Part shown: one piece after another, positions 1 to 7,011 of the stretch | Layout of the letters: the number at the start of each line of letters is the position of its first letter | How positions within the stretch are numbered: the first letter of the stretch is position 1 | Source of the DNA: Promethearchaeota archaeon | GTDB taxonomy: Archaea > Asgardarchaeota > Lokiarchaeia > Sigynarchaeales > SOKP01 | Length of the DNA stretch: 28,098 nt | Reading direction: 5' to 3' | Assembly (NCBI GenBank): GCA_030605085.1 | Contig: JAUWBH010000068.1 | Span: 1 to 28,098, forward strand | Notes under the pieces: generated by a model | Told to the model about the DNA's origin: nothing | The model's database searches: none | The model's input: only the letters and a program-made list of their open reading frames with translations | Made by a program: the position numbers and the translations under genes

Positions 1-93
1 GATGTGTTAACAACTGTCTTAAAGTTCATATTTAAGAAGTTGTGTTATCATGATAATATGAGGGTGTTATATGCTCGTGATATCGAATCTTAG
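1..93 (+). CDS. possible 3' end of a gene running in from the left edge
   Basis: The first frame is open from base 1 through 30 codons to a TAG at 91-93, and a T-rich stretch follows at about 101-115 as behind other genes here. The peptide ends in ...RVLYARDIES. I do not recognise the family. Thirty open codons in AT-rich DNA could be chance, so this is only a candidate for the end of a coding region that starts outside the window. Confidence 0.25.
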   Translation, partial: DVLTTVLKFIFKKLCYHDNMRVLYARDIES

Positions 94-433
94 AAAAGAT
101 TTTTATTTTTTCAATCCTACAAAAAACTTAACATTTAATCCTATAGTTTATAAATATAATTTATAATTAATCGATGAAATTATTAAATGTTAATAATTGA
201 AACCAATGCAATCCCATCGAAAAAATCGATTTCATCTATCGAAAATATGGCTGAAAAATTTTCTTAAATCTTCTTAAATTATAAAAATATTTTTTATTCT
301 TATAAATAAAGCATAAAAATTTATTCTACTTCACCTTAACCAAGAAATACTTGATGATCAAATTTATATATGTGATTGTACTTAATAAACTTAAATAAAA
401 ACTAATTAAATTGAAATAATTTGATGATTTTCC
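94..433. other. AT-rich intergenic stretch, no gene seen
   Basis: No convincing reading frame, tRNA fold or repeat array is visible. There is a T-rich run at about 101-115, and an 8-base inverted repeat (GATGAAAT at 173-180, ATTTCATC at 229-236) whose long spacer makes it weak. The stretch presumably carries the promoter of the gene starting at 434. Confidence 0.5.
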
Positions 434-898
434 TTGAAAAATGTTGCTATTTACCTCCCAGAGATATATTTAGAATTACTTAAAGAACTTGAACGAAAAA
501 CCGGCGCAAATAGGTCGGAGCTGGTAAGAAGAGCTATAAAAGAACATCTTGAAAAAAATCAACAATTACTCACGTTAATAAAAGAAGTTTTTCCACATAT
601 TGAGCGGGATCCTATAAAACGATTAGAAAATCAATTAGAATTAAAACTTCAAAAAGAAATTGAACTTGATAAAGAAAAAATAGCAAATTTTTTCGATTAT
701 TGTATTATTTGCGACAGGAAATTACACACCAAAGAAAATTATTACAAATTCAAGAACATCGACATTTACGAGTTGAAATTCTGTTATAATTGCTACGACA
801 AGTTCAAGATATCAACCTTACAAGAATTACCGAAATCTTTATTAACGCTCGTGCAAAAAAAATTGGAAGCGTACAAAAATCGAGTAAAAAAAAGTTAA
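434..898 (+). CDS. ribbon-helix-helix regulator with C-terminal zinc finger
   Basis: This 154-residue protein starts with a ribbon-helix-helix DNA-binding fold of the CopG/Arc/NikR type: a short beta strand (VAIYLP, residues 4-9), then helices with the TGANRSELVRRAI pattern (23-35). The family normally binds operator DNA as dimers. A charged helical linker (about 42-85) leads to a four-cysteine module, C90-X2-C93 and C117-X2-C120, expected to hold one zinc ion. A basic tail follows. The start is TTG at 434: an in-frame TGA at 425 blocks upstream starts, and the nearby ATGs are in other frames. It stands alone, with no toxin partner behind it, so I read it as a transcription factor rather than a CopG antitoxin. 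Its target is unknown. Confidence 0.75.
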   Translation: MKNVAIYLPEIYLELLKELERKTGANRSELVRRAIKEHLEKNQQLLTLIKEVFPHIERDPIKRLENQLELKLQKEIELDKEKIANFFDYCIICDRKLHTKENYYKFKNIDIYELKFCYNCYDKFKISTLQELPKSLLTLVQKKLEAYKNRVKKS

Positions 899-987
899 AT
901 GTTTTTATAACATTTTCAAACTCATGTAGAGGAGTTTCAGTATTCTTAGGGTATAATTCCTAAATAAATTTCAGAAAGGCTATAATT

Positions 988-1227
988 TTAGTCAAATTCG
1001 CTAGTCTGATGAGAATTTCGATGTTCTTTAACAACTTTCTCGATTTCTTCCCAAAGATCTTCATCCTCGCTGAAGATACCCACATACTCTAATAAAGGAT
1101 CGTATAATGTAGGATCTTGCAAAGCGCAGAGACGCATAATTAAATCAGAATAAGATTCGTTCTTCTTTTTTAAATTTTTTAATAATTTAAAGGATTTTTC
1201 GTTTAATGAGATTGTTTTTTGAGTCAT
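988..1227 (-). CDS. orphan VapB-type antitoxin (DUF217/UPF0330 family)
   Basis: The 79-residue protein begins MTQKTISLNEKSFKLLKNLK and continues ESYSDLIMRL, the pattern of the archaeal DUF217/UPF0330 antitoxins that pair with PIN-domain VapC ribonucleases. The N-terminal half should form the DNA-binding dimer; the acidic C-terminal half (DEDLWEEIEKVV) should be the toxin-binding tail. The start is an ATG at 1225-1227. In this family vapC normally follows directly, but downstream on the minus strand (below 988) there is only a short gap and then the oppositely oriented gene ending at 898. No PIN domain is present there, so the antitoxin appears solitary. It may act on a toxin elsewhere, or be the survivor of a decayed pair. 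Its 5' end abuts a truncated relative of the 1698 gene. Confidence 0.75.
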   Translation of the reverse strand: MTQKTISLNEKSFKLLKNLKKKNESYSDLIMRLCALQDPTLYDPLLEYVGIFSEDEDLWEEIEKVVKEHRNSHQTSEFD

Positions 1228-1250
1228 TATGTATCTGATATAATTTTTAA

Positions 1251-1325
1251 TATAAATCTACAACCAGAGTTTGGTCAACAGTTTCAGAGGCCATGGCAGC
1301 TATAGAAAGGGAAGCGCCTGAATAG
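1251..1325 (+). pseudogene. C-terminal remnant of a fourth copy of the 108-residue family
   Basis: Reading 1251-1325 in one frame gives about 24 residues ending in RVWSTVSEAMAAIEREAPE and TAG at 1323-1325. This lines up with the C-terminus of the 1698 gene (EVWATQVEAWSSIGKVPPE, stop) and with those of the 6172 and 6614 genes (both ...EAM..(I/V)GL..P). An in-frame TAA at 1248-1250 lies just upstream and no N-terminal part is found, so this is a 5'-deleted remnant. The break falls at the start of the antitoxin gene on the other strand. A T-tract (1360-1367) like those behind the 6172 and 6614 copies follows, which supports common descent. Confidence 0.6.
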
Positions 1326-1697
1326 TGATATTTTCCTATGAAAATTTTCTAACTTAACCTTTTTTTTATTTTAATTATTGTAAAATTGGTTTGACGGAAT
1401 CCCTAATCGAACTTTTGAAAGAATTAAAAATTGGATTCGATTGACTATAATTGCGCAGAAAGGAGATTTTATTTTTGTTATTATACTACTTTACGAGTTT
1501 AAATTTCTGAAATCGAAATAGAATTTAAACCTTTTTTTCTTATTTAGTTTCTTTTTCTGACAATTATTTAAAAGTAATAAATCGATTACATTTAAACAAA
1601 AATGTTAAATACTTACATATATAGATATAATTTACACCGAAATCTAATTAAAAATCAAATTCTATCAAAAATTAAAATTAAATTAGAGGTGAAAAAT
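1326..1697. other. intergenic stretch with terminator-like hairpin and leader of the next gene
   Basis: No gene is seen. The stretch contains the T-tract at 1360-1367 behind the remnant, a hairpin with T-tract at 1497-1538, and an AT-rich leader before the ATG at 1698. An AAGGAG-like motif at about 1460-1465 precedes only an 11-codon frame, which I do not call. Confidence 0.6.
1497..1538 (+). terminator. hairpin followed by a T-tract
   Basis: GTTTAAATT (1497-1505) and AATTTAAAC (1522-1530) form a perfect 9-base-pair stem with a 16-base loop, followed by seven T (1532-1538). The stem is AT-only in its core, so its stability is low. Archaeal termination depends mainly on the T-tract. No gene lies immediately upstream on this strand, so its present use is unclear. 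Confidence 0.35.
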
Positions 1698-2024
1698 ATG
1701 CCATATCTAATAGGATTTACAAAGTGGCCAACAGACAAGACAGCTGAAATGGTAAAAAAGGCTATTGAAGTAGTAAAAAAATATCCTGAAGACAGATCTT
1801 TGGGAGAGCTGGTTGTTCCAGATGCTTTCAAGGGAGGTTTAGAAGGTATGAGAGCCATAACTATTACAGAGGTGAAGAAAGGGAAACTTGAAGAAGCTAT
1901 CACCCGTACTAGGGAGATGGTTATGATGTATGCCACATCCGTTGAAGGATTTGAATACTCAATAGAGGTTTGGGCAACACAAGTCGAAGCTTGGTCATCG
2001 ATAGGAAAGGTGCCACCCGAATAG
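1698..2024 (+). CDS. small uncharacterised protein, intact copy of a family repeated in this window
   Basis: The 108-residue product belongs to a family I cannot name but which occurs four times here (1251 remnant, this gene, 6172, 6614). Shared features are an N-terminal strand followed by W/FPTDK, a KKYPEDRSL-type segment, a VKKGKLEEAI-type segment, a final ExxE-like helix and a C-terminal PPE. The alternation of strands and helices suggests a compact alpha/beta fold. I see no signal peptide or catalytic motif. The start is the ATG at 1698, with GAGGTG (1686-1691) six bases upstream; a longer frame back to 1602 exists but that part is AT-rich, atypical and precedes the ribosome site. It faces the dehydrogenase at 2222-3106 tail to tail, as the 6614 copy faces a decayed dehydrogenase. 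Confidence 0.75.
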   Translation: MPYLIGFTKWPTDKTAEMVKKAIEVVKKYPEDRSLGELVVPDAFKGGLEGMRAITITEVKKGKLEEAITRTREMVMMYATSVEGFEYSIEVWATQVEAWSSIGKVPPE

Positions 2025-2188
2025 CCTCATAACACATAAGATTTTGCGAACATCACAAATAAATGACTTATGCGAGATAGTTGAATTAAGCTTTAAGTAT
2101 AGATTATTTTTAACAAAAATATAAAGTCTACATTTCTGTAAACTATAAATATTCAGTAATCGAGTTATTAACTACAATTTAAATTTTT

Positions 2189-2198
2189 TTTATTATTA
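2189..2198. terminator. T/A-tract between the convergent small protein and dehydrogenase
   Basis: A T-run followed by TATTATTATT lies just past the stop of the minus-strand dehydrogenase and downstream of the plus-strand small protein. The equivalent place behind the 6614 copy has a nearly identical T-run plus ATTATTG. It could end plus-strand transcripts by the archaeal T-tract mechanism. Confidence 0.3.
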
Positions 2199-2221
2199 TT
2201 ATATTAATGTTAATAATATTT

Positions 2222-3106
2222 CTAATCAATACGAGTTAGGAGGAATTCAATAAATTTTCGATTTTTTTTAACACTGCTATATAATTTTCCTAAAGTTTCC
2301 TCAAAGTAACCCTTAAAAGAATTCCAATCTGCTTTTTTCTCCTTAGGTGCAGATTTAATTAGCTTTTTAACCCTTTCAAAATCTTCAGTGAACACAAATT
2401 CGTTATTTACACTATTGGAGGCTTCAGACAAATAAAACAGATAATAATCATTAAGATCCCATGGATCTAAGTAGTCCTCTGGCCTATGGCCATCTTCAGC
2501 AGCGTCGCCTCGTGTAATTCTTGTGTCGACAAACTGCGGGCAAATTTGGTTAAATGTTATATTTTCGAGCCTATATTCGAGCGCCATTGCCTTTTGCAGT
2601 CCTACCACAGCGTATTTGGAGGCAGAATAAGAAGCAAACAGCGGTAATGGAGTACGGTATGCCTGACTACCGGTTATTATGAATCTTGCCCGGTCTTTCC
2701 TATTGCTTTTGTTTAGATAAGGATACGCAGCCTTGAATGTATGATAGACTCCTACTACATTTATCATTATAACTTTTAAAAATCTATCGGTAGTTACCTC
2801 ATGAGTTATTGCACGCCTCGTAATTCCTGCATTCGCAAGTACACCATTAAATAAACCTAACTCATCGTGAAAAGCCTTAAAGGCTGTTTCTAACTCGTCA
2901 AATTTTGTAACATCTGCGGTATGGACAATTGTTTTTACCCCTTCAATTTGTAAATCGTCAATCATTTTTTTAGTAGTATTTAGTTGCTCTAAAGTTCTTG
3001 CTGCTAATCCCAAATTTGCCCCCTCTTTAGCACACACGATTGCTATATGCCTTCCAATGCCCCTTCCGGCACCAGTTATTATTACATTTTTTCCTTTTAA
3101 CAACAT
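2222..3106 (-). CDS. short-chain dehydrogenase/reductase
   Basis: This 294-residue protein is a classical SDR, an NAD(P)-dependent oxidoreductase with a Rossmann fold. Visible motifs are the nucleotide-binding TGAGRGIG (11-18), an arginine after strand 2 (AAR, R37) that favours NADP(H), an acidic residue in ADV (D65), NAG (92-94), the helix-4 Asn in NVVG (N116), and the catalytic triad S147-Y160-K164 (SYSASK). The C-terminal 80 or so residues form the substrate-binding part and do not reveal the substrate. Length is slightly above the usual 250-280. The start is ATG at 3104-3106 with no strong ribosome site upstream, so the message may be leaderless or nearly so. A second, broken copy of this gene flanks the toxin-antitoxin pair near 7159-7616. 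Confidence 0.9.
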   Translation of the reverse strand: MLLKGKNVIITGAGRGIGRHIAIVCAKEGANLGLAARTLEQLNTTKKMIDDLQIEGVKTIVHTADVTKFDELETAFKAFHDELGLFNGVLANAGITRRAITHEVTTDRFLKVIMINVVGVYHTFKAAYPYLNKSNRKDRARFIITGSQAYRTPLPLFASYSASKYAVVGLQKAMALEYRLENITFNQICPQFVDTRITRGDAAEDGHRPEDYLDPWDLNDYYLFYLSEASNSVNNEFVFTEDFERVKKLIKSAPKEKKADWNSFKGYFEETLGKLYSSVKKNRKFIEFLLTRID

Positions 3107-3260
3107 TATGAAAATAAAAATAAAGTCTATTAAAAATTTAATTAGAATTTATATTTATAACATTGATTTAATTTTTAAATAAAAAAGATTGGAATAATTT
3201 ATTTTTTAAAGAGAAGTAAAATAATAGTAAAAGTAGAAAATAGTCTAAAGATTTAATAAC

Positions 3261-3285
3261 TGTCATTTATTATGTTATAATGACA
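3261..3285. promoter_or_regulatory. inverted repeat before the AbrB-PIN module, candidate operator
   Basis: TGTCATT (3261-3267) and AATGACA (3279-3285) are perfect 7-base inverted repeats separated by 11 bases. If one mismatch is allowed the arms extend to 10 bases. The element ends 21 bases before the preferred ATG at 3307 and would suit autoregulation by the AbrB-type antitoxin, which binds as a dimer. Function is inferred from position only. Confidence 0.4.
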
Positions 3286-3306
3286 ATTAACAAAATAAGG
3301 TTAAAA

Positions 3307-3555
3307 ATGACTGAGAAAATAACTCAAAAAGTTTCATCAAACGGAAGGATTGTCATACCAAAAAAGTGGAGGGACAAATTAGCTATTGACGATAAGAATT
3401 TAGTCGAAATGGAATTGAAAGATGATAAGACGATTTTAATCAAAAAAAGGATTCATCCTCTCGAAATTGAAGATAACTTATTTGATGGAGTAACTCCGTT
3501 TAGTGAGGAGGAGTTAGATGAAGCTAAGAAATCATTATTTCCCATAGAAGATTGA
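3307..3555 (+). CDS. vapB: AbrB/MazE-type antitoxin (VapB)
   Basis: The 82-residue protein carries a swapped-hairpin AbrB/SpoVT DNA-binding domain: KVSSNGRIVIPKKWRDKLAI (residues 8-27), followed by a strand pair (VEMELKDDKTILIKK). The tail (PFSEEELDEAKKSLFP) is the kind of acidic helix that blocks a toxin. I chose ATG 3307 because AAGG (3297-3300) lies six bases upstream and because relatives begin about eight residues before the VSSxGxIVIP motif. An ATG at 3280 in the same frame would add nine residues but sits inside the inverted repeat and lacks a ribosome site. The PIN-domain gene follows after 25 bases, so the two are a type II toxin-antitoxin operon. Confidence 0.85.
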   Translation: MTEKITQKVSSNGRIVIPKKWRDKLAIDDKNLVEMELKDDKTILIKKRIHPLEIEDNLFDGVTPFSEEELDEAKKSLFPIED

Positions 3556-3580
3556 TTGAATAATGACTTGATGATTTAAA

Positions 3581-3985
3581 ATGACAGAAAAAGTAGTAAT
3601 CGACGCTCAAGTCCTATTTTATTTCCATTATAGCTATCAAAAAGTCCCTACAATGCTTCAAGAACTGAAGAAGAAAGTTATAGATGGAAAAACAACAGTT
3701 ATTATACCCACTCCCGCAATAGCGGAATTGTTTTGGAAAATGAGAAAAGCGGGGAAAATAAATGTAGTTAAAGAAGCTCTTGATCGATGGGAAAAATCAG
3801 AAAATGTCATTATCGATGATTTTAACCTTGAGATCATAAAATTAATGTTAGAAAATATGGAGAGCCACGAATTGCACGATGAAATAATTGCAATGACCTG
3901 TAAAAAGCATGATACGAATATTATTTACTCTACAGATAAAAAATTTAAAGATATATTTAAGCTACAACTAAGATCTTGGAAATAG
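3581..3985 (+). CDS. vapC: PIN-domain toxin ribonuclease (VapC)
   Basis: This 134-residue protein is a PIN-domain nuclease of the VapC type, a metal-dependent RNase that typically cuts tRNA or rRNA when unbound by antitoxin. The acidic residues of the active site are all visible: D8 (VIDAQVLF), E49 (AIAELFWKM), D100 (HDEIIAMT) and D119 (STDKKF). They match the usual spacing, so the enzyme appears intact. The ATG at 3581 lies 25 bases after the antitoxin stop. Co-transcription from the promoter before 3307 is expected, with repression by the antitoxin-toxin complex. Confidence 0.88.
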   Translation: MTEKVVIDAQVLFYFHYSYQKVPTMLQELKKKVIDGKTTVIIPTPAIAELFWKMRKAGKINVVKEALDRWEKSENVIIDDFNLEIIKLMLENMESHELHDEIIAMTCKKHDTNIIYSTDKKFKDIFKLQLRSWK

Positions 3986-4040
3986 AGAATTATAGAGATT
4001 TTTTAATTAATTTAGGAAAAACCGATAAATTTAAAATGCT

Positions 4041-6128
4041 TTATTGTGTTTTAAAATGCTGTTGCGGTTGAAAAATGGAAAGATTTAAATCTTTATAGCT
4101 ATTGGAGTCACAAATTTCAGTAAACCATGTATAATCGGTATTAGTATTCATAGGAATCCGGGAATCATTTATCCAAGCGGAATCTTTATTTAATCCATAA
4201 CTTGGCATAAGAAACGAGATTAAAAACATATTATCGTAGAAATAAAGATTGTTAAAATTTATATAATTAGTATAACCTTCAGAAACCCAATTCGAATAAT
4301 ACGCTTTAATACCAGCTAGCTTATCTAGGGTAGACCATTTCGTATAGAACGGTTTTTTTAAATCTTGTGCTATTTCACCGGTAGGAAAATAAGTTATTTT
4401 ATATTTATTTGCCAGGTAGGTATTCATAAGTTTATGGTTGATTTTGAGTGTTCTCGATTTAGCCCTCGATTCATTATTCATATATTCTACTGTAATAGTA
4501 TATTTACCACCTTCCAAGAAGCCAACTTTATCAAAAGCTACATACCTTACTTGGTCGAAGTTCATTTTATCAACAACATATCCATTTCCATTTTTGAAAT
4601 CAAAAGGTTGGTTTAGAACCTTGAATTCATAATTTTTCGGTCCTTGGACAATGATATTCTCAATTACATTTGTGAATTTTTCTCCGAATAAACCACGAAA
4701 CATTGCTTCAAATCGAGTTTGTTCTTTTGGCATATCATTGTTGTTATCAATATAAGTCTGACTTACTATTATATTGTCTAATGTTGGTATTGTTTCAGTT
4801 TCAACATTTTCGTTAAAGAACGATTCTTCAAACTCGTTAAATCGGTGCCAATATCTAATTCCATGTAAAAGTGGGATTTTATCAACATTTTCTAGATATT
4901 CTGGATTTACATTTATTCCAGCTTTGTGAAGAGCTTTCGTTATGTTTCCAATTTTAGGAGGGCAGCCTTTTATAGTTATTAGGTCTTGAACATTTGGATT
5001 GTTTCTATGTTTATTAAACATGCATTGACCTAATAAAATGGTTTTTTTCATTCCTGGAGTGGGATTCATTCTTTTTCCAGTAAGAACTTCTACATCATCC
5101 CAAGGTTCTCCATACCAAGCAAATGCAATGGCTTCAAGAACTCTAACAGAGAGTATAGAGCAATACGTACATATAGAATTATCGTATTCCCAATAAGATA
5201 ATCCTTTCACTCCCCGATTCTTAAGAATTCTTGGTAATGAACCATCTTCCGTGTAAGGGAATTTATGTTCGTGAAAATCTTGAACTTTTTCTATTTTTTT
5301 CCCGAGAATCTCAACATCAGAAAAATCTATTGTCCTATTATTGTCTTTAGCATAATAAACAAAATAGCGAATGTCAGAGGGATTGTACCCGAGAATTTTT
5401 GCTCCAACCTTATCGGCAGAAAAAATGTCAGAAGATGCTATAATAATATTTTTTCGTCTCATTTTTCCATCGAAATTAGGACCTCTTTCATTAGTATAAA
5501 TTCCGTCAATTATCGCAGCAGTAGGAGGAAGCTTTTTGGAAAGCCGTGAAATATAGAACTCGAGATCTCTTTCAGTATCTTCAGTATGACATTTCTTTCT
5601 TGAATTAATGTCGATTAATCCCTTCAAATTTTTTAAAGCTAAGCTTACTTTTGTTAGAATGTGAGTTTTTAGAACGGGAACACTAACTATAAAATCGCTA
5701 TATAAGGAATCTGTATTAAAATTTAGTTCGATTCCATCGCCTAAGTCAACTTTTTCAAATGCGCTTTCAAAAACATTGACTACTTTTACGCCATATCTTT
5801 TTTTAAATTTATTATAACCTAAAGTCTCAAACGCATGACGAGGAGTTTCACGATCCTTAGCGTCCCACGTAATGATACCTTCCCCTATCGTAATGTCAGT
5901 TATTCCATAATCATTTAATGCAATTATTGTATCCTCAACAACTCGAGAAGTCGTAATAACCCCATATTTAGGATAAAATGGAACACAAGACCAATAAACA
6001 ATGTTTGGTTTAATAAAAACCTTCTCATTGCCAGTAAGGTCTTTAAATGCGTCTGAAAGTTCAATAGCTTTTGATACAGATTTAATTTTTTTTCTATACT
6101 GCGTAATTGCAACACGATATTTGTCCAT
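4041..6128 (-). CDS. DUF362 protein with four-cysteine module and long unassigned C-terminal region
   Basis: The N-terminal part (about 4-300) is a DUF362 domain: FIKPN (38-42), VSVPVLKTH (148-156), ALKNLKGLI (164-172), AAIIDGI (204-210) and the (S/A)SD..SADKVGA segment (232-243). Then come C320-X2-C323, C369 (LLGQCM) and C389 (KGCPP), which fit an Fe-S or zinc site found behind DUF362 in archaeal relatives. DUF362 proteins are poorly characterised and often sit in redox contexts. Residues about 430-695 are rich in aromatic residues and asparagine and match nothing I know; most relatives stop before this. The start is ATG 6128 with AGAGGA about five bases upstream. Its 5' end lies 43 bases from the truncated small-protein copy on the other strand. 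Confidence 0.75.
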   Translation of the reverse strand: MDKYRVAITQYRKKIKSVSKAIELSDAFKDLTGNEKVFIKPNIVYWSCVPFYPKYGVITTSRVVEDTIIALNDYGITDITIGEGIITWDAKDRETPRHAFETLGYNKFKKRYGVKVVNVFESAFEKVDLGDGIELNFNTDSLYSDFIVSVPVLKTHILTKVSLALKNLKGLIDINSRKKCHTEDTERDLEFYISRLSKKLPPTAAIIDGIYTNERGPNFDGKMRRKNIIIASSDIFSADKVGAKILGYNPSDIRYFVYYAKDNNRTIDFSDVEILGKKIEKVQDFHEHKFPYTEDGSLPRILKNRGVKGLSYWEYDNSICTYCSILSVRVLEAIAFAWYGEPWDDVEVLTGKRMNPTPGMKKTILLGQCMFNKHRNNPNVQDLITIKGCPPKIGNITKALHKAGINVNPEYLENVDKIPLLHGIRYWHRFNEFEESFFNENVETETIPTLDNIIVSQTYIDNNNDMPKEQTRFEAMFRGLFGEKFTNVIENIIVQGPKNYEFKVLNQPFDFKNGNGYVVDKMNFDQVRYVAFDKVGFLEGGKYTITVEYMNNESRAKSRTLKINHKLMNTYLANKYKITYFPTGEIAQDLKKPFYTKWSTLDKLAGIKAYYSNWVSEGYTNYINFNNLYFYDNMFLISFLMPSYGLNKDSAWINDSRIPMNTNTDYTWFTEICDSNSYKDLNLSIFQPQQHFKTQ

Positions 6129-6171
6129 CGTAATCCTCTTTCTTAAATAATTATTCTATTTTTTCACATTT

Positions 6172-6438
6172 GTGAATGGTTTAGATGTTAAAAAATTTCC
6201 TACAGATGAATCAGTTTCGAAATTGATAGTACAAGCGGCTGGTACGAGTGAAGGATGTATCAGAGCATTCTCAATTAGAGAGGTTGTAGACGGGAAAATT
6301 ACAGAAGCCCTATCACGCGTCACTAATTATGCCATTTTTTATGCTGAAGCGGTAGGAGAAGGATTTAAGTATAATGTAGAAACCATAATGACAGCTATGG
6401 AAGCCATGCGTATTATTGGACTAGAAATACCCGAGTAA
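6172..6438 (+). pseudogene. 5'-truncated copy of the 108-residue family
   Basis: From about codon 6 the reading frame matches the 1698 gene: VKKFPTDESVSKLIVQAA aligns with VKKYPEDRSLGELVVPDA, SIREVVDGKITEALSRV with TITEVKKGKLEEAITRT, and the end is GLEIPE. The first roughly 22 residues of the intact copies (strand 1 and the W/FPTDK helix) are absent. The first possible start is a GTG at 6172 with no ribosome site, and the frame upstream is closed by TAA at 6148. The rest is free of stops, so loss may be recent or a shortened protein may still be made. A T-tract (6473-6482) follows. Confidence 0.6.
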
Positions 6439-6472
6439 TCAGAAATATATTAAAACCTTTCAAATTTTAATC

Positions 6473-6482
6473 TTTTTTTTTT
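6473..6482 (+). terminator. T-tract behind the truncated small-protein copy
   Basis: Ten T follow the stop at 6438 by 34 bases. The context (AAATTTTAATC before, ATTTATTG after) is shared with the tract behind the 6614 copy, which suggests an inherited terminator. Confidence 0.35.
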
Positions 6483-6613
6483 ATTTATTGTAGATTTAAT
6501 TCGTATATGTTGATAAATATGTAAAAATTTAAATTCACATTTATCAATTTATTATTTACCAATAAAATCCAAATTCTAAAGAATTAAAATTAATAAAAGA
6601 AGTAAAAAATATC

Positions 6614-6937
6614 ATGTATTTGGTAACAAAAAATTGGTGGCCTGCTGGCAAATCAGCTGAGGTTGGAAAAGTATATCTGGAAGCAATGAAAAAATATCCT
6701 GACGATAAATCTGTAGAAAAACCGATTATACGAGCAGCGATGTGGACAACTGAAGAAGGCATGCATAATATTACTGTTTCTTCTATTAAACCAGGAAAAG
6801 TTAAAGAATCAATGGACATAGCATACAATCGGGAGCTAATGTTGTCATCCATCGAAGGATGGAGATATGAAATTCATATTGCTTATGATTTAGCTGAAGC
6901 CATGCCATTAGTAGGATTAGCAGCACCAGCAGATTAG
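6614..6937 (+). CDS. small uncharacterised protein, second full-length copy of the repeated family
   Basis: The 107-residue product is colinear with the 1698 gene: an N-terminal strand then WWPAGKSAEV, AMKKYPDDKSVEKPIIRAA, ITVSSIKPGKVKESM, SSIEGWRYEIHIAYDLAEAM and a C-terminal PAD. The leader is also related to that of the 1698 gene (AAATTAAAATTAA... then GTAAAAAATAT), but the GAGGTG ribosome site has become GAAGTA and so looks weaker. The ATG at 6614 is the only start that restores the full family N-terminus. A decayed dehydrogenase in opposite orientation begins about 75 bases after the stop, mirroring the 1698/2222 pair. Function unknown. Confidence 0.72.
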   Translation: MYLVTKNWWPAGKSAEVGKVYLEAMKKYPDDKSVEKPIIRAAMWTTEEGMHNITVSSIKPGKVKESMDIAYNRELMLSSIEGWRYEIHIAYDLAEAMPLVGLAAPAD

Positions 6938-6973
6938 AAACATAATCATAAGAAATTTTCAATTTTTAAATCC

Positions 6974-6982
6974 TTTTTTTTT
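6974..6982 (+). terminator. T-tract behind the 6614 copy
   Basis: Nine T preceded by AATTTTTAAATCC and followed by ATTATTG lie 37 bases behind the stop. The same arrangement is found behind the 6172 copy and the 1251 remnant. Confidence 0.35.
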
Positions 6983-7011
6983 ATTATTGTTTTAAATTCG
7001 TTTTTTATTAC

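Noticed and set aside
173..236. 8-base inverted repeat in the left intergenic region
   Set aside because: The spacer is 48 bases and the arms are AT-rich; expected by chance.
1381..1442. AATCGAA/TTCGATT inverted repeat between the remnant and the 1698 gene
   Set aside because: Seven-base arms with a 24-base AT-rich loop and no T-tract or gene start at a meaningful distance; not distinguishable from chance.
1602..1697. In-frame extension of the 1698 gene back to an ATG at 1602
   Set aside because: The added 32 residues are AT-driven composition, absent from the paralogues at 6614, and lie before a clear GAGGTG ribosome site for ATG 1698.
1655..1936. 93-codon frame on the minus strand
   Set aside because: It lies antisense to the intact small protein; a similar antisense frame occurs under the 6614 copy simply because the paralogues share codons.
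4031..4060. TTTAAAATGCT occurs twice, 20 bases apart, across the stop of the DUF362 gene
   Set aside because: Only two short AT-rich units, one inside the coding region; no sign of an array, attachment site or CRISPR.
5265..5549. 94-codon frame on the plus strand inside the DUF362 gene
   Set aside because: Antisense shadow of a well-supported coding region, with no recognisable domain or ribosome site.
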